Part shown: in pieces, positions 6,201 through 6,763 of the stretch
Layout of the letters: each line of letters starts with the position of its first letter
Numbering within the stretch: the stretch's first letter is position 1
Assembly: GCA_021799935.1 (NCBI GenBank)
Contig: JAJYZM010000052.1
Span: forward strand, 1 to 6,763
From: a bacterium
GTDB lineage: Bacteria; SZUA-79; Acidulodesulfobacterales; Acidulodesulfobacteraceae
Direction of reading: 5' to 3'
DNA length: 6,763 bases
Notes under the pieces: generated by a model
The model's input: the letters and a program-made list of their open reading frames with translations, nothing else
Told to the model about the DNA's origin: nothing
Databases searched by the model: none
Position numbers and translations under genes: made by a program

Positions 6201-6763
6201 GCAGTCTATTTTGAATAATGCTCTCCAGAAGATGAGGCATCTTATAATTAATAAAAAATGCGGAGCCAACGTAACGTTATCTTCCGGACATAAGCCCGTT
6301 CATGTTAAAAAAGGCGACGTATTTAACGAGAATACCGTCTCAAAATTATCTAAAGAAGATATATTTAATATAGAATTTAAAGGAAATACAAAGAGCCTCT
6401 ACGATAAATTAAAGAAAATAGACGATGAATCGATGGAAGACTTAGATTTATTAAAGTCTTATTACGAAGATAAAATAGAAAGAGTGCAGAGAGGCGACGA
6501 GCTTCCGCCCGGCGTTCTTAAGACAATAAAAGTCTATATTGCTATTAAAAGAAGGCTGTCCGTAGGCGATAAAATGGCGGGGAGGCACGGCAATAAAGGC
6601 GTCGTTTCCAGAATACTGCCGGTTAACGATATGCCGTTCATGAAAGACGGAAGAATAGTAGATATGGTATTGAACCCGTTGGGCGTTCCGTCCAGAATGA
6701 ACGGCGGCCAGGTGCTGGAGGTGCATTTAGGTTGGGCGGCGCATAATCTCGGAATTCAGATAA
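3250..6763 (+). CDS. rpoB: DNA-directed RNA polymerase subunit beta (3'-truncated)
   Basis: Beta forms one pincer of RNA polymerase, contributing to the catalytic centre, the rifampicin pocket and the RNA exit path. The frame is open from ATG 3250 to the right edge (1171 codons plus one base) with no stop or frameshift. GGGAG at 3234-3238 is the SD. Landmarks are [20 protein letters not shown] (from 142), MRPGEPPN (from 387), the rifampicin region [20 protein letters not shown] (526-545) followed by [36 protein letters not shown] (to about 590), [14 protein letters not shown] with E833 and D834 (E. coli E813/D814), and [12 protein letters not shown] with K1108 and K1116 (E. coli K1065/K1073). 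Inserted regions matching the positions of the two large E. coli insertions appear at about 240-385 and 963-1080; the second is highly charged. Numbering runs 17 residues ahead of E. coli at the rifampicin region and 43 ahead at the catalytic lysines. By comparison with E. coli (1342 residues), roughly 200 C-terminal residues are missing, and rpoC would be expected next. Confidence 0.98.
   Translation, partial: [1171 protein letters not shown]

Noticed and set aside
3844..6726. Several minus-strand open frames inside rpoB
   Set aside because: All lie within a continuous, conserved rpoB frame and have low-complexity, unfamiliar translations.
1..6763. A hidden novel system, mobile element, CRISPR array or tRNA
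   Set aside because: The coding frames are all conserved core genes with short gaps. I saw no inverted-repeat ends, spaced repeats, transposase or integrase motifs, or tRNA-like cloverleaf.

Overview
This window is an ordinary, well-conserved bacterial core locus: the transcription/translation cluster secE–nusG–rplK–rplA–rplJ–rplL–rpoB, all on the + strand. secE is cut by the left edge and rpoB by the right edge. The DNA is AT-rich, above all between genes. The RpoB sequence is of the long, proteobacterial style: its N-terminal half aligns closely with E. coli beta, and both large lineage-specific inserted regions appear to be present. I infer a low-GC Gram-negative, perhaps a deltaproteobacterial-grade lineage such as Desulfobacterota or a relative. 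That placement is inference from the sequence by eye.

Layout: the SecE C-terminus (1-206) is followed by a 30-nt stretch of pure A/T and then nusG (238-873). rplK (910-1338) and rplA (1362-2069) follow at short spacings with Shine-Dalgarno (SD) sites. A 157-nt gap precedes rplJ and holds a candidate L10-binding leader RNA, then a terminator-like hairpin with six T's. rplJ (2227-2745) starts at TTG behind a very strong SD. rplL (2811-3200) and rpoB (3250 to the window end) complete the set. No stretch over 300 bases lacks a gene.

The genes belong to linked processes. SecE is part of the SecYEG translocon. NusG couples RNA polymerase to the leading ribosome. L11, L1, L10 and L7/L12 build the L1 stalk and the L11/L10/L12 stalk that recruits translation GTPases. 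RpoB is the beta subunit of RNA polymerase. The layout suggests co-transcription, with a regulatory checkpoint before rplJL-rpoB.

I found no mobile element, CRISPR array, tRNA or rRNA, foreign-looking island or evidence of an undescribed system. The most useful items for a second look are the rplJ leader with its putative attenuator and competing pairings, the TTG start of rplJ, the SD-less start and acidic CxxxC-bearing N-terminal extension of NusG, and a small out-of-frame duplication at the end of secE.
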